From assembly GCA_045593265.1 (NCBI GenBank), contig JAZNWH010000105.1, positions 1 to 64,000 on the forward strand: a stretch of DNA of 64,000 bases, written 5' to 3'. This DNA comes from RGIG8497 sp045593265 (GTDB lineage: Bacteria; Bacillota; Clostridia; RGIG6154). The translations under genes were made by a program, and so were the position numbers. This document shows positions 1 to 7,882 of the stretch, piece by piece. Positions within the stretch are counted from its first letter, which is position 1; each line of letters opens with the position of its first letter. Under the pieces are notes generated by a model that was not told the origin of the DNA, did not search any database, and was given only the letters and a program-made list of their open reading frames with translations.

Positions 1-18
1 ATTAATTAAGCGAATTTT

Positions 19-44
19 GGCAGACTTTTCAGCCTGCCTTTTTT
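19..44 (+). terminator. Intrinsic terminator of an upstream gene outside the window
   Basis: An eight-pair stem with one mismatch (GGCAGACT / AGCCTGCC, loop TTTC) is followed by six T residues. It lies at the very start of the window and presumably ends a plus-strand gene whose body is not visible. Confidence 0.6.
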
Positions 45-61
45 GCATGCACTTTTTTAGA

Positions 62-106
62 AAAACACACCTAACTTAAAATTTTTATCTTCGTTAGGTG
101 TGTTTT
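62..106. terminator. Perfect 14-bp hairpin, probable terminator
   Basis: AAAACACACCTAAC pairs perfectly with GTTAGGTGTGTTTT across a 17-nt loop. A-rich and T-rich arm ends on both sides would let it act on either strand. It separates the unseen upstream gene from the rluA promoter. Confidence 0.6.
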
Positions 107-163
107 GATTTTTTATATTATTCTTAACTTAATGATATTGGAATTTTTACATTCCTTTTTTAA

Positions 164-192
164 TTGATTTTTTATTTGGATTGTGATATTAT
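164..192 (+). promoter_or_regulatory. Sigma-A promoter of the RluA-family gene
   Basis: TTGATT and TATTAT are separated by exactly 17 nt. A GTG at 183 lies inside this promoter, so translation more likely begins at the ATG at 222, which has GGAG 7 nt upstream. Confidence 0.6.
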
Positions 193-221
193 TAAGTTAC
201 AATTTAAAGTTGGAGAATTTT

Positions 222-1160
222 ATGATAGAAATTACAGTTAACAAAAACGATGCAGGTCAAAGAGCAGATAAATTTATCCTCAAAACCTTCAAAAATATGC
301 CCAAAAGTTATCTTTATAAATGCCTGAGAAAAAAAGATATCAAGCTTAATAAAAAAAGACTTGACGGTGATACGTTTTTGCAGGAAGGCGATGTTATATC
401 CCTTTACATAAAAGACGAATTTACTTTAGAAGTCCCACAAAAAGAAATTGATACATGTATAAATCTTTCAACTTATATAATCTATGAAGATGAAAACATA
501 ATACTTGCCGACAAGCCTCAGGGAATCAGTATGCACGGAGATGAGACTGACAAGGGTGGATTTGTTACTGCACTTATTAAATATCTTATAGAAAAGAAAG
601 AATATTTCCCTGAAAATGAAAATTCATTTTCACCTGCTTTTTGCAACAGAATAGATAAAAACACAGGTGGTATAGTAATTGCTGCTAAAAATGCAAACGC
701 ACTGCGTGAAATGAACGAAATTATACGTCAGCGTGAAATAAACAAAAAATATCTGCTTGCTGTTGATGGCATCCCTTCATTTAATGGTGAAAAAACATTT
801 ACTGCATTTACAAAAAAGGATGAAAAAAACAAAAAAGCACTTGTTTTAGATATCTACAAAGACGGATATAAAGAAATGAAAACAAAATTCACTGTAATAA
901 GAATTTACGAAAACAAAGCCTTAATCGAAGCGTCTTTATTAACAGGAAGATTTCATCAGATACGAGCTCATATGGCATTTCTTGGATTTCCTTTATGCGG
1001 AGACACAAAATATGGTGGCAAGAAAAACTCTTCATTTAAATATCAGGCTTTATATTCCTATAAACTAACTTTTAACATTAACGAAAAGAGTTTCCTTTCT
1101 TATCTCAACGGAAAAGAATTTAAAGTAAAAAATGTTTGGTTCGAAAAATATTTTAATTAA
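222..1160 (+). CDS. RluA-family pseudouridine synthase
   Basis: Predicted to convert specific uridines to pseudouridine in rRNA or tRNA. The 312-residue protein has an N-terminal S4-like RNA-binding segment (about residues 12-62). The synthase domain follows, with the family signature NRIDKNTGG around residue 142, where Asp145 is the expected catalytic aspartate, and the later LTGRFHQIRAHM motif. Length and domain order are normal for the RluC/RluD group. An in-frame GTG 39 nt upstream is rejected because it sits in the -10 region. The gene is monocistronic, with its own promoter and a terminator behind it. Which uridine is modified cannot be read from the sequence. Confidence 0.92.
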   Translation: MIEITVNKNDAGQRADKFILKTFKNMPKSYLYKCLRKKDIKLNKKRLDGDTFLQEGDVISLYIKDEFTLEVPQKEIDTCINLSTYIIYEDENIILADKPQGISMHGDETDKGGFVTALIKYLIEKKEYFPENENSFSPAFCNRIDKNTGGIVIAAKNANALREMNEIIRQREINKKYLLAVDGIPSFNGEKTFTAFTKKDEKNKKALVLDIYKDGYKEMKTKFTVIRIYENKALIEASLLTGRFHQIRAHMAFLGFPLCGDTKYGGKKNSSFKYQALYSYKLTFNINEKSFLSYLNGKEFKVKNVWFEKYFN

Positions 1161-1179
1161 AAAACCATATCGACAAATA

Positions 1180-1230
1180 AAAACCTTTCAAAAAAGCTTA
1201 ATTACGCTACTTTGAAAGGTTTTGTTTTTT
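1180..1230. terminator. Bidirectional terminator between rluA-like and TPR genes
   Basis: The arms AAAACCTTTCAAA (1180-1192) and TTTGAAAGGTTTT (1211-1223) pair perfectly (13 bp) and are followed by GTTTTTT. The genes on both sides converge here. Confidence 0.75.
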
Positions 1231-1270
1231 GTGTTATATCCTTAGGAACACTCCGCGAAAGTGTAGTTTT

Positions 1271-1996
1271 TTAAAGTTCTTTGTAAATTTTTTCAACATC
1301 TTCTCGCTTTGCAAGTGTCAATGCTGTAAAATTACAGTTTAAACATTTTTGAAGAATTTGTTTTGCTTCCTGTTTCTTGCCAAGGGCAATTAAAACTGTG
1401 GCATAATTATTATATGCATCAGGGAAAGTAGGATTCTTTTCCATAAGCTTCTGATAAATTTTCTCACTTTCCTCAAGCTGTCCGTTCTCAAACAAAGAAT
1501 ATCCCAAATTATCAAGTATACTTGCATCATCAGGTGCAAAATCATAGGCTTCTTTTGCAAGACTTAATGCTTTTTCTTTATCATCTGAAAGTATGTAATA
1601 AAAAGTAAGATTACCATAGAGAACTGTATTTTTGTATTTTTCAAATAATCTTTCTGTAACTTCAATTGCTTTTTGAAGATTGCCACACTGCCACAAGGCT
1701 ATGGCATAATTTGAATAAACCTTTATTTCCTGAGCATTTATTTTTTGTGTGATACTTCCTTTATTTTTAGGTGTAATTTTCTCTTCAAGTTCTTTTCTTT
1801 TCTTTTCGTAAAGAGGTAACAAGGTAACATCAAACAAAGAAAGTGCTTCCTGTGCCCTGCCCTCACGAATCATCTCATATCCATAATAAATGAGTGCATC
1901 AACGTTAGGTTTGTTAAGTATTTTTTTAAAATAACTTTCAGCCTTTTCTCTGTCCCCGTTTTTTAAGGCTTTCTGTGCCTTTAACAATTCAAACAT
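1271..1996 (-). CDS. Tetratricopeptide-repeat protein
   Basis: A 241-residue protein built almost entirely of helix pairs with the TPR spacing of small and aromatic residues. The clearest repeats are in the C-terminal half (LDNLGYSLFENG and AYNNYATVLIALGK). There is no signal peptide or membrane segment, so it should be a cytoplasmic scaffold. It overlaps the end of the glycosyltransferase gene by 8 bp and is translationally coupled to it, which suggests a link to glycolipid or envelope metabolism. The partner is unknown and the precise role cannot be assigned. Confidence 0.8.
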   Translation of the reverse strand: MFELLKAQKALKNGDREKAESYFKKILNKPNVDALIYYGYEMIREGRAQEALSLFDVTLLPLYEKKRKELEEKITPKNKGSITQKINAQEIKVYSNYAIALWQCGNLQKAIEVTERLFEKYKNTVLYGNLTFYYILSDDKEKALSLAKEAYDFAPDDASILDNLGYSLFENGQLEESEKIYQKLMEKNPTFPDAYNNYATVLIALGKKQEAKQILQKCLNCNFTALTLAKREDVEKIYKEL

Positions 1997-3104
1997 TTGT
2001 TTTTTCTCCTATTATAAAATCACATAAATCCTTTGTTGCATTTGGTTTGCTGAAACACTTTACAGTATTTACTGCATTTTCCAGTCTCCATTCATTACTG
2101 AATAGCTCAAAAACAGCTTCATCAAGACCGTAACTTGGACTTATAGCCTGAGCAACACCATTATTGAGCAGAAATTCCATATTTCTGTCTTCCTGTCCCG
2201 GTATAGGATTCATAAGAATTATGGGAAGCTCCTTGGCAAGTGCTTCAGAAACTGTAAGACCTCCAGGTTTGGTAACTATACAATCAGATGCCGACATCAT
2301 TATATCAATTTTATCAGTAAAACCATAAACGTATTTATTTTTTAATGTATGCATATTTTCAACACGTTTTTTGAGAGTTTTATTATTTCCACATACCACA
2401 ATAATCTGAAAATCAGAGTCTAAGGAATCAAGCTGTCGTATGTTTTTTACAACGTTTCCATAACCCATAGAACCACTCATAACAAGAAGAGTTCTTTTGT
2501 TTTCTATCTTTAGAATCTTTCGGGCATCTTCTTTGGCAAGCTTCTTTGAAAACTTAAAATCAACAGGTATACCGAAAGGCTTTATCTGCTCATTGAAAAT
2601 ACCTTTTTTCTCCATTCGCAGATTAAGTAACTCCGAAGCTGTTATATAATAATCAAAGCTTGTGTCTTCCCAATACGGATGAATAGTAAAATCCGTAACA
2701 ATTGCAACTGTCATAACATCTTCTGATACACATCTTGAACGCACAGAATCCACAAGCTGTGCAGCCATTACATGAGAGCATATTATAACATCAGGCTTAT
2801 AATCTATAATAAGCTTTGAAAATTTACGTTTTAATATGGTATTCATCGTTTTTATGGCGTAAAGTTTTTTACTCTGAGGATTTCTTTTTTCACAGCGTGT
2901 ATAAACTTTGCCATACATAGTGGGTGCATATTTTGTAGACATAAGATAGCCTTTTGAAAGGCTTGTATTTATAATAGGTGCTATATATTCATATGTATCT
3001 ACAACCATTGCCTCATGACCACAAGTATTCATATAACCTGCAATTGCTTTACTGGTTGTAAGATGTCCTCCTCCGGTAGAAACCGACAAAACAAGTACCT
3101 TCAT
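1989..3104 (-). CDS. Family-28 glycosyltransferase, diacylglycerol glucosyltransferase-like (UgtP/MGDG synthase group)
   Basis: A 371-residue GT-B fold enzyme expected to transfer a sugar from a nucleotide sugar to diacylglycerol on the inner membrane face. The N-terminal domain opens with VLSVSTGGGHLTTSKAI, the lipid-acceptor motif of MGDG synthases and UgtP. The C-terminal domain carries KPGGLTVSEALAKELPIIL and the PGQEDRN donor-site motif. The start is set at an ATG with GAAAGGAAC upstream. A longer frame reaching 3158 would begin near the promoter and lacks a ribosome site. The product (mono- or diglucosyl lipid, precursor of a lipoteichoic acid anchor) is inferred from family only. Confidence 0.85.
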   Translation of the reverse strand: MKVLVLSVSTGGGHLTTSKAIAGYMNTCGHEAMVVDTYEYIAPIINTSLSKGYLMSTKYAPTMYGKVYTRCEKRNPQSKKLYAIKTMNTILKRKFSKLIIDYKPDVIICSHVMAAQLVDSVRSRCVSEDVMTVAIVTDFTIHPYWEDTSFDYYITASELLNLRMEKKGIFNEQIKPFGIPVDFKFSKKLAKEDARKILKIENKRTLLVMSGSMGYGNVVKNIRQLDSLDSDFQIIVVCGNNKTLKKRVENMHTLKNKYVYGFTDKIDIMMSASDCIVTKPGGLTVSEALAKELPIILMNPIPGQEDRNMEFLLNNGVAQAISPSYGLDEAVFELFSNEWRLENAVNTVKCFSKPNATKDLCDFIIGEKTNV

Positions 3105-3149
3105 ATTATCTGTTCCTTTCTTTTTTGTCTGACATTCACAGATACTGTT

Positions 3150-3178
3150 ATCATACATCTATTTTCCCAAAATGTCAA
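3150..3178 (-). promoter_or_regulatory. Sigma-A promoter of the glycosyltransferase-TPR operon
   Basis: Read on the minus strand: TTGACA, 17 nt, TATGAT. The expected transcript start near 3143 gives a leader of about 40 nt before the ATG at 3104 and excludes the longer reading frame. Confidence 0.7.
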
Positions 3179-3310
3179 TCAAATTTATTGTAACATATTT
3201 CTTTGTTATACATATTATGAAATTGAGATAGGGTTTATTTATAACCTTAGTTCTGCGCCTATCTGCCCACGGTATGCGTAAAATACAAAAGTGGGCAGAA
3301 AGGTTTTATT

Positions 3311-3415
3311 ATGAGCTTTTTTGATTGTTTTGACCAGGACACTATTTTATGGTTTATTATTCTTTTCCTTCTTTTATTCTGGTGCAATAATGACCACAAA
3401 AATGAATGTTGCTAA
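3311..3415 (+). CDS. 34-residue membrane miniprotein with cysteine tail (first of a pair)
   Basis: Short frame with GAAAGG 8 nt before the ATG. The peptide has a soluble start with one Cys (MSFFDCFDQD), a single hydrophobic helix of about 17 residues, then a charged Asn/Asp/Lys segment ending in Cys-Cys. The layout resembles the very small sporulation-associated membrane peptides of Firmicutes (YjcZ type), but no sequence match can be claimed. The next gene 14 nt downstream has the same plan, so the two probably form one transcript. Function unknown. Confidence 0.6.
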   Translation: MSFFDCFDQDTILWFIILFLLLFWCNNDHKNECC

Positions 3416-3429
3416 AAAGGAGATTAGAT

Positions 3430-3579
3430 ATGGCAAGTAATATTTCTTACTGTGGTAACAACTGTTCAAACGAATGTGATAATAACTACTGGATTTGGAT
3501 TATTGTTATTATTGTTGTTGTTCTTCTCTTAACCAATAACAATTCAAATTCAATATTCGGAAACAACGGTTGCTGCTGA
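3430..3579 (+). CDS. 49-residue membrane miniprotein with cysteine tail (second of a pair)
   Basis: The start codon follows AAAAAGGAGATTAGAT, an excellent ribosome site, and this is the main evidence that the frame is translated. The N-terminal 20 residues hold three cysteines (Cys8, Cys12, Cys16, spaced CxxxCxxxC) in an Asn-rich context. Next comes one helix of Trp, Ile, Val and Leu (about residues 20-34), then an Asn/Ser-rich tail ending Cys-Cys. The terminal Cys-Cys is shared with the preceding 34-residue protein, suggesting paralogy or joint metal or disulfide chemistry. A 14-bp terminator hairpin follows 8 nt after the stop codon. Function unknown. Confidence 0.65.
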   Translation: MASNISYCGNNCSNECDNNYWIWIIVIIVVVLLLTNNNSNSIFGNNGCC

Positions 3580-3587
3580 TTTTATGG

Positions 3588-3621
3588 GGGGTGTAAATTT
3601 ATTGTCATAAATTTACACCCC
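3588..3621 (+). terminator. 14-bp perfect hairpin ending the miniprotein transcript
   Basis: GGGGTGTAAATTTA pairs perfectly with TAAATTTACACCCC around a 6-nt loop. The downstream T-run is short (GTTTTC). The core GGTGTAAA recurs in three other terminators of this window (41221, 47556 and 51301). Confidence 0.65.
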
Positions 3622-3990
3622 GTTTTCAGGGGATAGGAAAAAAAGAGTTAGAACGGACGACGGTAGAATGCATCCAATCAAACTTCGTTTAAAACTTGTT
3701 TTCTTGGGCATTCCTCGCATCCATAGCATTAACGAAAAGCAAACTACGCTTTTCGATGCCATAGGAAACTGAGCTGACAATGCCTGTATATAGGCATTGT
3801 CAGAGTACCCGAAGGCGTACAAAGGTACATCGAGAGGCGAAGTTCGTTCGAGCAGAAAGGCGAATTTAATAAAGAAAATATCGTTCGCAAAAACGATATT
3901 AAGTCTTATATATTTTATAAGTTTTAGCAAGTTTATTTTTTTAAGTTATCCTTTATTTTAGCCTTTTTGCGTTTATAAACTTTTTTTACA
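3622..3990. other. Hairpin-rich non-coding element of unknown type
   Basis: About 370 bases with no credible gene. Perfect short hairpins follow one another: CGAAAAGC/GCTTTTCG at 3733-3755, a 12-bp stem CTGACAATGCCT/AGGCATTGTCAG at 3774-3803, and AATATCGTT/AACGATATT at 3877-3900. The segment 3640-3870 is visibly richer in G and C than the AT-rich flanks. A 105-codon open frame on the minus strand (3613-3930) has no ribosome site and poor coding character, and is judged spurious. The element could be a structured RNA, a miniature mobile repeat or the remnant of one. Nothing identifies its family. The rest of the gap to 4048 is plain AT-rich sequence. Confidence 0.45.
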
Positions 3991-4047
3991 TCCCCTCCTT
4001 TTTAGTAGCAGGAAATATTTGTACCATGGACAAGTCCTTCATTGCTC

Positions 4048-4077
4048 TTGACAAGAATTATGATTTTTTGGTATAAT
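4048..4077 (+). promoter_or_regulatory. Sigma-A promoter of the holB-ricT operon
   Basis: Perfect TTGACA and TATAAT hexamers separated by 18 nt. Transcription should begin near 4084, only about 17 nt before the TTG start chosen for holB. Confidence 0.8.
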
Positions 4078-4100
4078 ACATTGATTAGGTTGTGATAATT

Positions 4101-5108
4101 TTGAAATTCAGTTCAGTCAGATGGCAGGAAGAAACTGTTGAAAATTTAAAACAAAATATTATAAATTCCACTTTTTCACATGCAGTTTTGTTCTGTGGCG
4201 AGCAGGACAGCTGTGTAAAGCTTGCTCACGCTTGTGCTGACGGACTTTTATGTGAAGCAAAAAACGGTGAAGCTTGTGAAGCATGCCCTGCTTGTGCAAA
4301 AACAAAAATCGGAAGTCATCCCGATAAAATTGTTATAAGTACAGAAAAAGCCTCTTTAGGTATTGATGCTGTACGAGAATGTATAAACGAAATGTATGTA
4401 CGTCCTTACAGCGGCACGAGAAAAATTTTTATTTTTGAAAATGGCTCTAAACTTACTAAGGCTGCCCAGAATGCTTTGCTGAAAATTCTTGAAAATCCAC
4501 CATCATACGGGGTTATTATAATTATTTCTCAAAAAGAAGAAGACTTGCTCCCTACTGTCATTTCAAGACTCAAAAGATACATGCTCAGAATACCAAATAT
4601 TGAGGAAGTAAGTAAATATCTCGCAGAAAAATATCCCGAAAAGAGAGAGAACGCAAAATTCTGTGCTAAATTCTGCGAGGGTAACCCAAATGAAGCCGAA
4701 GAGCTATTAAACCGTGATGGTGATTTTGATTTCAGAAAAAGACTTGTTATTTTTTTCAACAAGCTTGCAGGAAATGAAAAATCTGCTGTTTTTGACTTTG
4801 CAAATTATATAGTTGAACATAAAGATGAGTTTAATATGTTTGTTATGTATATGCAAACAATACTTCACGACCTTATTCTTTTGAAAAAAGGAGTATCGCA
4901 AAATTCTATTATTAACAGCGATATGATACCCGCTTTGACAAAGCTTTCAAATTCACTTACCGAGGACAAACTTATAAAGACTGTAAAAAATTTACTTGAT
5001 GCTAAAAAACGCATTGAACAAAATGCTTCTTTTATGCTTACAGTAAATAATTTTCTTTTAAATACACGGGAGGTTCTACATGACAGAAATAGTAGGAGTA
5101 CGTTTTAA
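4101..5108 (+). CDS. holB: DNA polymerase III delta-prime (clamp-loader) subunit
   Basis: Subunit of the clamp loader that places the sliding clamp on DNA. The N-terminal AAA+ module contains the cysteine cluster CEACPAC...GSHPDK typical of the zinc module of gamma and delta-prime subunits. It also has KLTKAAQNALLKILENPP, the conserved sensor region of the family. As usual for delta-prime, no intact Walker A is seen. The start is set at TTG because AGGTTGTGAT, 4 nt upstream, matches the extended Shine-Dalgarno. A GTG at 4092 lies inside that site. The gene overlaps ricT by 29 bp, the same order as in Bacillus (holB-yaaT). Confidence 0.88.
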   Translation: MKFSSVRWQEETVENLKQNIINSTFSHAVLFCGEQDSCVKLAHACADGLLCEAKNGEACEACPACAKTKIGSHPDKIVISTEKASLGIDAVRECINEMYVRPYSGTRKIFIFENGSKLTKAAQNALLKILENPPSYGVIIIISQKEEDLLPTVISRLKRYMLRIPNIEEVSKYLAEKYPEKRENAKFCAKFCEGNPNEAEELLNRDGDFDFRKRLVIFFNKLAGNEKSAVFDFANYIVEHKDEFNMFVMYMQTILHDLILLKKGVSQNSIINSDMIPALTKLSNSLTEDKLIKTVKNLLDAKKRIEQNASFMLTVNNFLLNTREVLHDRNSRSTF

Positions 5109-5955
5109 AAAATCCGGCAAGGTTTATTATTTCGGACCTGCAGGATTAAAATTCAATAAAGGTGATTATGTAATTGTTGAAACTGCAAGAGGTGTGGAAA
5201 TCGGTGAAGTTTCCATCGCAAATAAAATGCTTGATGACGCAAATGTCGTATCACCCTTAAAACCTGTAATAAGAAAAGCAACTGATAAGGATATAAAACA
5301 ATCTGAAGAAAATAAAATCAAAGAACAGGAAGCCTTAGAACTTTGTAATGAAAAAATTTCAAAACACAATCTTGATATGAAGCTTGTGGATGTTGAATAT
5401 ACTTTTGACAGAAATAAGATTTTATTTTATTTCACATCGGAAGGCAGAGTTGATTTCCGTGATCTTGTTAAAGATTTAGCAGCAGTTTTCAAAACAAGAA
5501 TAGAGCTTCGCCAAATCGGTGTACGTGATGAAGCTAAAATGGTTGGCGGTCTGGGAATATGTGGCAGAAAGCTTTGCTGCACATCACATTTAGGCGGATT
5601 TGAACCTGTGTCTATTAAAATGGCAAAAGAACAAAATCTTTCACTTAACCCCACTAAAATATCAGGCACTTGTTCAAGACTTATGTGCTGCTTAAAATAC
5701 GAACAGGATGCCTACGAAGATCTACACAAAACAACACCTAATGTGGGTTCTATAGTTAAGACCCCTGCAGGAGAAGGTATTGTAAAAGATGTCAACCTTC
5801 TTAAAGGTATGCTTAAAATTCAATTAAAAGGCGACAGTGAAACTAATTTAAATATTTTCCATGTAAATGATATTTCAGTTATAAAATCAGCTCATGTTAA
5901 ATATAATTCTGATGAAATGAAAGAACTTAAAGAACTGAAAAACCTTGAAGAATGA
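5080..5955 (+). CDS. ricT: PSP1-domain protein RicT (YaaT)
   Basis: A 291-residue homologue of YaaT/RicT. In Bacillus it forms the Fe-S-carrying RicT-RicA-RicF complex that works with RNase Y in mRNA maturation and affects sporulation and competence. The PSP1 core contains the family cysteines GICGRKLCC and GTCSRLMCCLKYEQ, expected to bind a 4Fe-4S cluster. The ATG has GGGAGG 7 nt upstream and lies within the end of holB, indicating translational coupling. The gene order holB-ricT-trmN-rsmI is conserved in Firmicutes, but the usual yabA and yazA genes are absent here. Confidence 0.9.
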   Translation: MTEIVGVRFKKSGKVYYFGPAGLKFNKGDYVIVETARGVEIGEVSIANKMLDDANVVSPLKPVIRKATDKDIKQSEENKIKEQEALELCNEKISKHNLDMKLVDVEYTFDRNKILFYFTSEGRVDFRDLVKDLAAVFKTRIELRQIGVRDEAKMVGGLGICGRKLCCTSHLGGFEPVSIKMAKEQNLSLNPTKISGTCSRLMCCLKYEQDAYEDLHKTTPNVGSIVKTPAGEGIVKDVNLLKGMLKIQLKGDSETNLNIFHVNDISVIKSAHVKYNSDEMKELKELKNLEE

Positions 5956-5974
5956 AAAAATTTCGCAAAAACTA

Positions 5975-6003
5975 TTGTAAAATTGCGATTTTTGTTATAC
6001 AAT
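5975..6003 (+). promoter_or_regulatory. Sigma-A promoter of the ferredoxin gene
   Basis: TTGTAA, 17 nt, TACAAT, located just after ricT. With the terminator at 6225 it makes the ferredoxin an independent transcription unit inside the surrounding operon. Confidence 0.6.
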
Positions 6004-6033
6004 GTATGTAATTGATTAAGGAGGTGTATAGTA

Positions 6034-6204
6034 ATGGCATATATTATCAGTGATGATTGCATCGGTTGCGGTGCTTGCGAAGGCGAATGTCCTGTAAGCG
6101 CTATCAGCGAAGGAGACGGCAAGTACGTTATTAACGCCGACGAATGCCTCGATTGTGGTGCATGTGCAGGTGTTTGCCCTGTAGGAGCTCCACAGGCTGA
6201 ATAA
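6034..6204 (+). CDS. 2[4Fe-4S] ferredoxin
   Basis: A 56-residue clostridial-type ferredoxin with two complete CxxCxxCxxxCP motifs (Cys9/12/15/19 and Cys38/41/44/48), each expected to coordinate one 4Fe-4S cluster together with the last cysteine of the other motif. It carries low-potential electrons in the cytoplasm for anaerobic redox enzymes. Size and spacing are exactly standard. The ATG follows AAGGAGGTG. Codon choice includes more GC-ending codons (ATC, GGC, GCC) than its neighbours, as expected for a highly expressed gene. A promoter precedes it and a strong terminator follows. Confidence 0.95.
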   Translation: MAYIISDDCIGCGACEGECPVSAISEGDGKYVINADECLDCGACAGVCPVGAPQAE

Positions 6205-6224
6205 TTTATATTCAAAACGAGCAA

Positions 6225-6262
6225 TAAGGGCGTGTCATTATTTTGACACGCCCTTAAAACTT
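6225..6262 (+). terminator. Terminator after the ferredoxin gene
   Basis: TAAGGGCGTGTCA (6225-6237) pairs perfectly with TGACACGCCCTTA (6244-6256) around a 6-nt loop, followed by AAAACTTTTATT. Confidence 0.75.
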
Positions 6263-6285
6263 TTATTATTTAAAAGGGGTTTGTT

Positions 6286-7017
6286 ATGTCAGATTATCGC
6301 ATTGATGATTTACAGATTAATAATCTTCACTTAAAGCAGGACAAAGAATTGTTCTGCTTCGGAACTGATGCAGTTCTTCTTGCCAATTTTGCTGCACCTA
6401 AGAAAAATGCAGATATTCTTGATATTGGTACCGGAAACGGTATTATTCCTGTCTTACTTTCTGCAAAATGCCATGCAAGAAAAATTACTGCTGTAGAAAT
6501 TCAGGAGAAATGTGCCTCTCTTGCCAGAGAGAATGTTGAAATGAACTCTCTTAGCAGTCTTATAGAAATTGTTACAGGTGATATAAATGACAAAACAATT
6601 CTTTCCGCTGAATTTGATTATATAACCTGTAATCCTCCATATAAGAAAAATGGAAGTGGTATCAAAAATCCTTCATCGGCAGTTGCTATAGCTCGTCATG
6701 AGATAACCTGCACTCTTGAAGGTATTATCGCTCGCGCCTCATGTTTACTGAAAGATAAGGGCAAGCTTGCTATGGTTCATAAACCTGAAAGATTAAGCGA
6801 AATTATATATCTTATGAAAACAAACAGAATTGAACCTAAAAGGCTTCAGCTTGTTTATCCTAAGGAAAATGATGCCCCTTGTCTCATATTAATTGAAGGT
6901 GCAAAAAATGGTGGCGAGGAATTAAAAATACTCCCTCCCCTTTACATTTATGATAAAAACGGAAATTATACGGCAAACATTGCCGATTTATATAAAAAAG
7001 GAAAAGAAAATGAATAA
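6286..7017 (+). CDS. tRNA1(Val) (adenine37-N6)-methyltransferase family protein (TrmN6/YabB)
   Basis: A 243-residue class I SAM-dependent methyltransferase expected to methylate an adenine in tRNA. Motif I is DIGTGNGIIPVLL. The catalytic NPPY motif appears as CNPPYKKNG near the middle, typical of amino-group methyltransferases acting on nucleic acid bases. The position just before rsmI matches yabB in Bacillus. The stop codon overlaps the rsmI start by 8 bp. AAAAGGGG precedes the start. Substrate specificity is inferred from family and synteny only. Confidence 0.85.
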   Translation: MSDYRIDDLQINNLHLKQDKELFCFGTDAVLLANFAAPKKNADILDIGTGNGIIPVLLSAKCHARKITAVEIQEKCASLARENVEMNSLSSLIEIVTGDINDKTILSAEFDYITCNPPYKKNGSGIKNPSSAVAIARHEITCTLEGIIARASCLLKDKGKLAMVHKPERLSEIIYLMKTNRIEPKRLQLVYPKENDAPCLILIEGAKNGGEELKILPPLYIYDKNGNYTANIADLYKKGKENE

Positions 7018-7852
7018 ACTTACACTTTATCTGGTAGCAACACCTATAGGAAATTTAAATGATATTACGCCACGTGCTCTGGAAATTCTGCGTGATGCAG
7101 ATTTTATTGCTGCAGAGGACACAAGACATACTCTTAAGCTTCTTAATCACTTTGATATAAAAAAGCCTATGGTCAGCTATTTTGAGCATAATAAACGCGA
7201 AAAAGGTGAATACATTGTAAACCGTATTGAAAACGGTGAAACCTGTGCTTTAGTTACTGACGCAGGCACTCCTGCAATATCTGACCCGGGTGAAGATATT
7301 GTTAAACTTTGTGCAGAAAAAAACATTGATGTTGTTCCCATTCCCGGGGCTTGTGCTTTTGTGCAGGCATTAATTGTGTCAGGACTTCCTACAGGAAGAT
7401 TTTCCTTTGAGGGATTTCTTTCTGTTAATAAACCCGCAAGACGCGCACATCTTGATGAAATTAAAGAGGACAAGCGTACTTTGATATTTTACGAAGCGCC
7501 GCACAAACTAAAAGCAACACTTAAGGATTTACTTAGTTATATGGGCAACAGAAAAATTGCTATAGTAAAAGAACTGACAAAAATTCACGAAAGTGTATTT
7601 CGCACTGATTTGGAAACAGCCAACAAATATTTTGAAGAAAATCAGCCTAAGGGGGAATATGTTCTCGTTCTTGAGGGTTATACTCCCATTAAAGAAGAAA
7701 AACACTTTACTGATGAAGATATAATAGAGAAAGTAAATTTACTTATCGATTCAGGTATAGATAAAAAAAGTGCCATCAAAGAAGTTTCAGCAGAATTAAA
7801 ATTACCCAAAAGACATGTTTATGACCTTATGATAAGTAACAAAGAAGATTAA
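7010..7852 (+). CDS. rsmI: 16S rRNA (cytidine1402-2'-O)-methyltransferase
   Basis: A 280-residue member of the tetrapyrrole methylase superfamily that 2'-O-methylates C1402 in the decoding centre of 16S rRNA. The N-terminus LYLVATPIGNLNDIT is the RsmI signature. AAEDTRHTLKLL, DAGTPAISDPG and PIPGACAF follow in the normal order. The start is the ATG preceded by AAAAGGAAAAG. A frame that continues upstream lies inside trmN and is not needed. Length and motifs are complete. Confidence 0.95.
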   Translation: MNKLTLYLVATPIGNLNDITPRALEILRDADFIAAEDTRHTLKLLNHFDIKKPMVSYFEHNKREKGEYIVNRIENGETCALVTDAGTPAISDPGEDIVKLCAEKNIDVVPIPGACAFVQALIVSGLPTGRFSFEGFLSVNKPARRAHLDEIKEDKRTLIFYEAPHKLKATLKDLLSYMGNRKIAIVKELTKIHESVFRTDLETANKYFEENQPKGEYVLVLEGYTPIKEEKHFTDEDIIEKVNLLIDSGIDKKSAIKEVSAELKLPKRHVYDLMISNKED

Positions 7853-7882
7853 TTCTTAATATCATATTACTGAGGTGGTAAT

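Noticed and set aside
3015..3281. An 88-codon plus-strand frame opposite the glycosyltransferase start
   Set aside because: It is antisense to the clear glycosyltransferase N-terminus and its promoter, with no ribosome site.
3613..3930. A 105-codon open frame on the minus strand in the 3.6-4.0 kb gap
   Set aside because: No ribosome site; the frame runs through several perfect hairpins and a terminator, so a non-coding element is the better reading.
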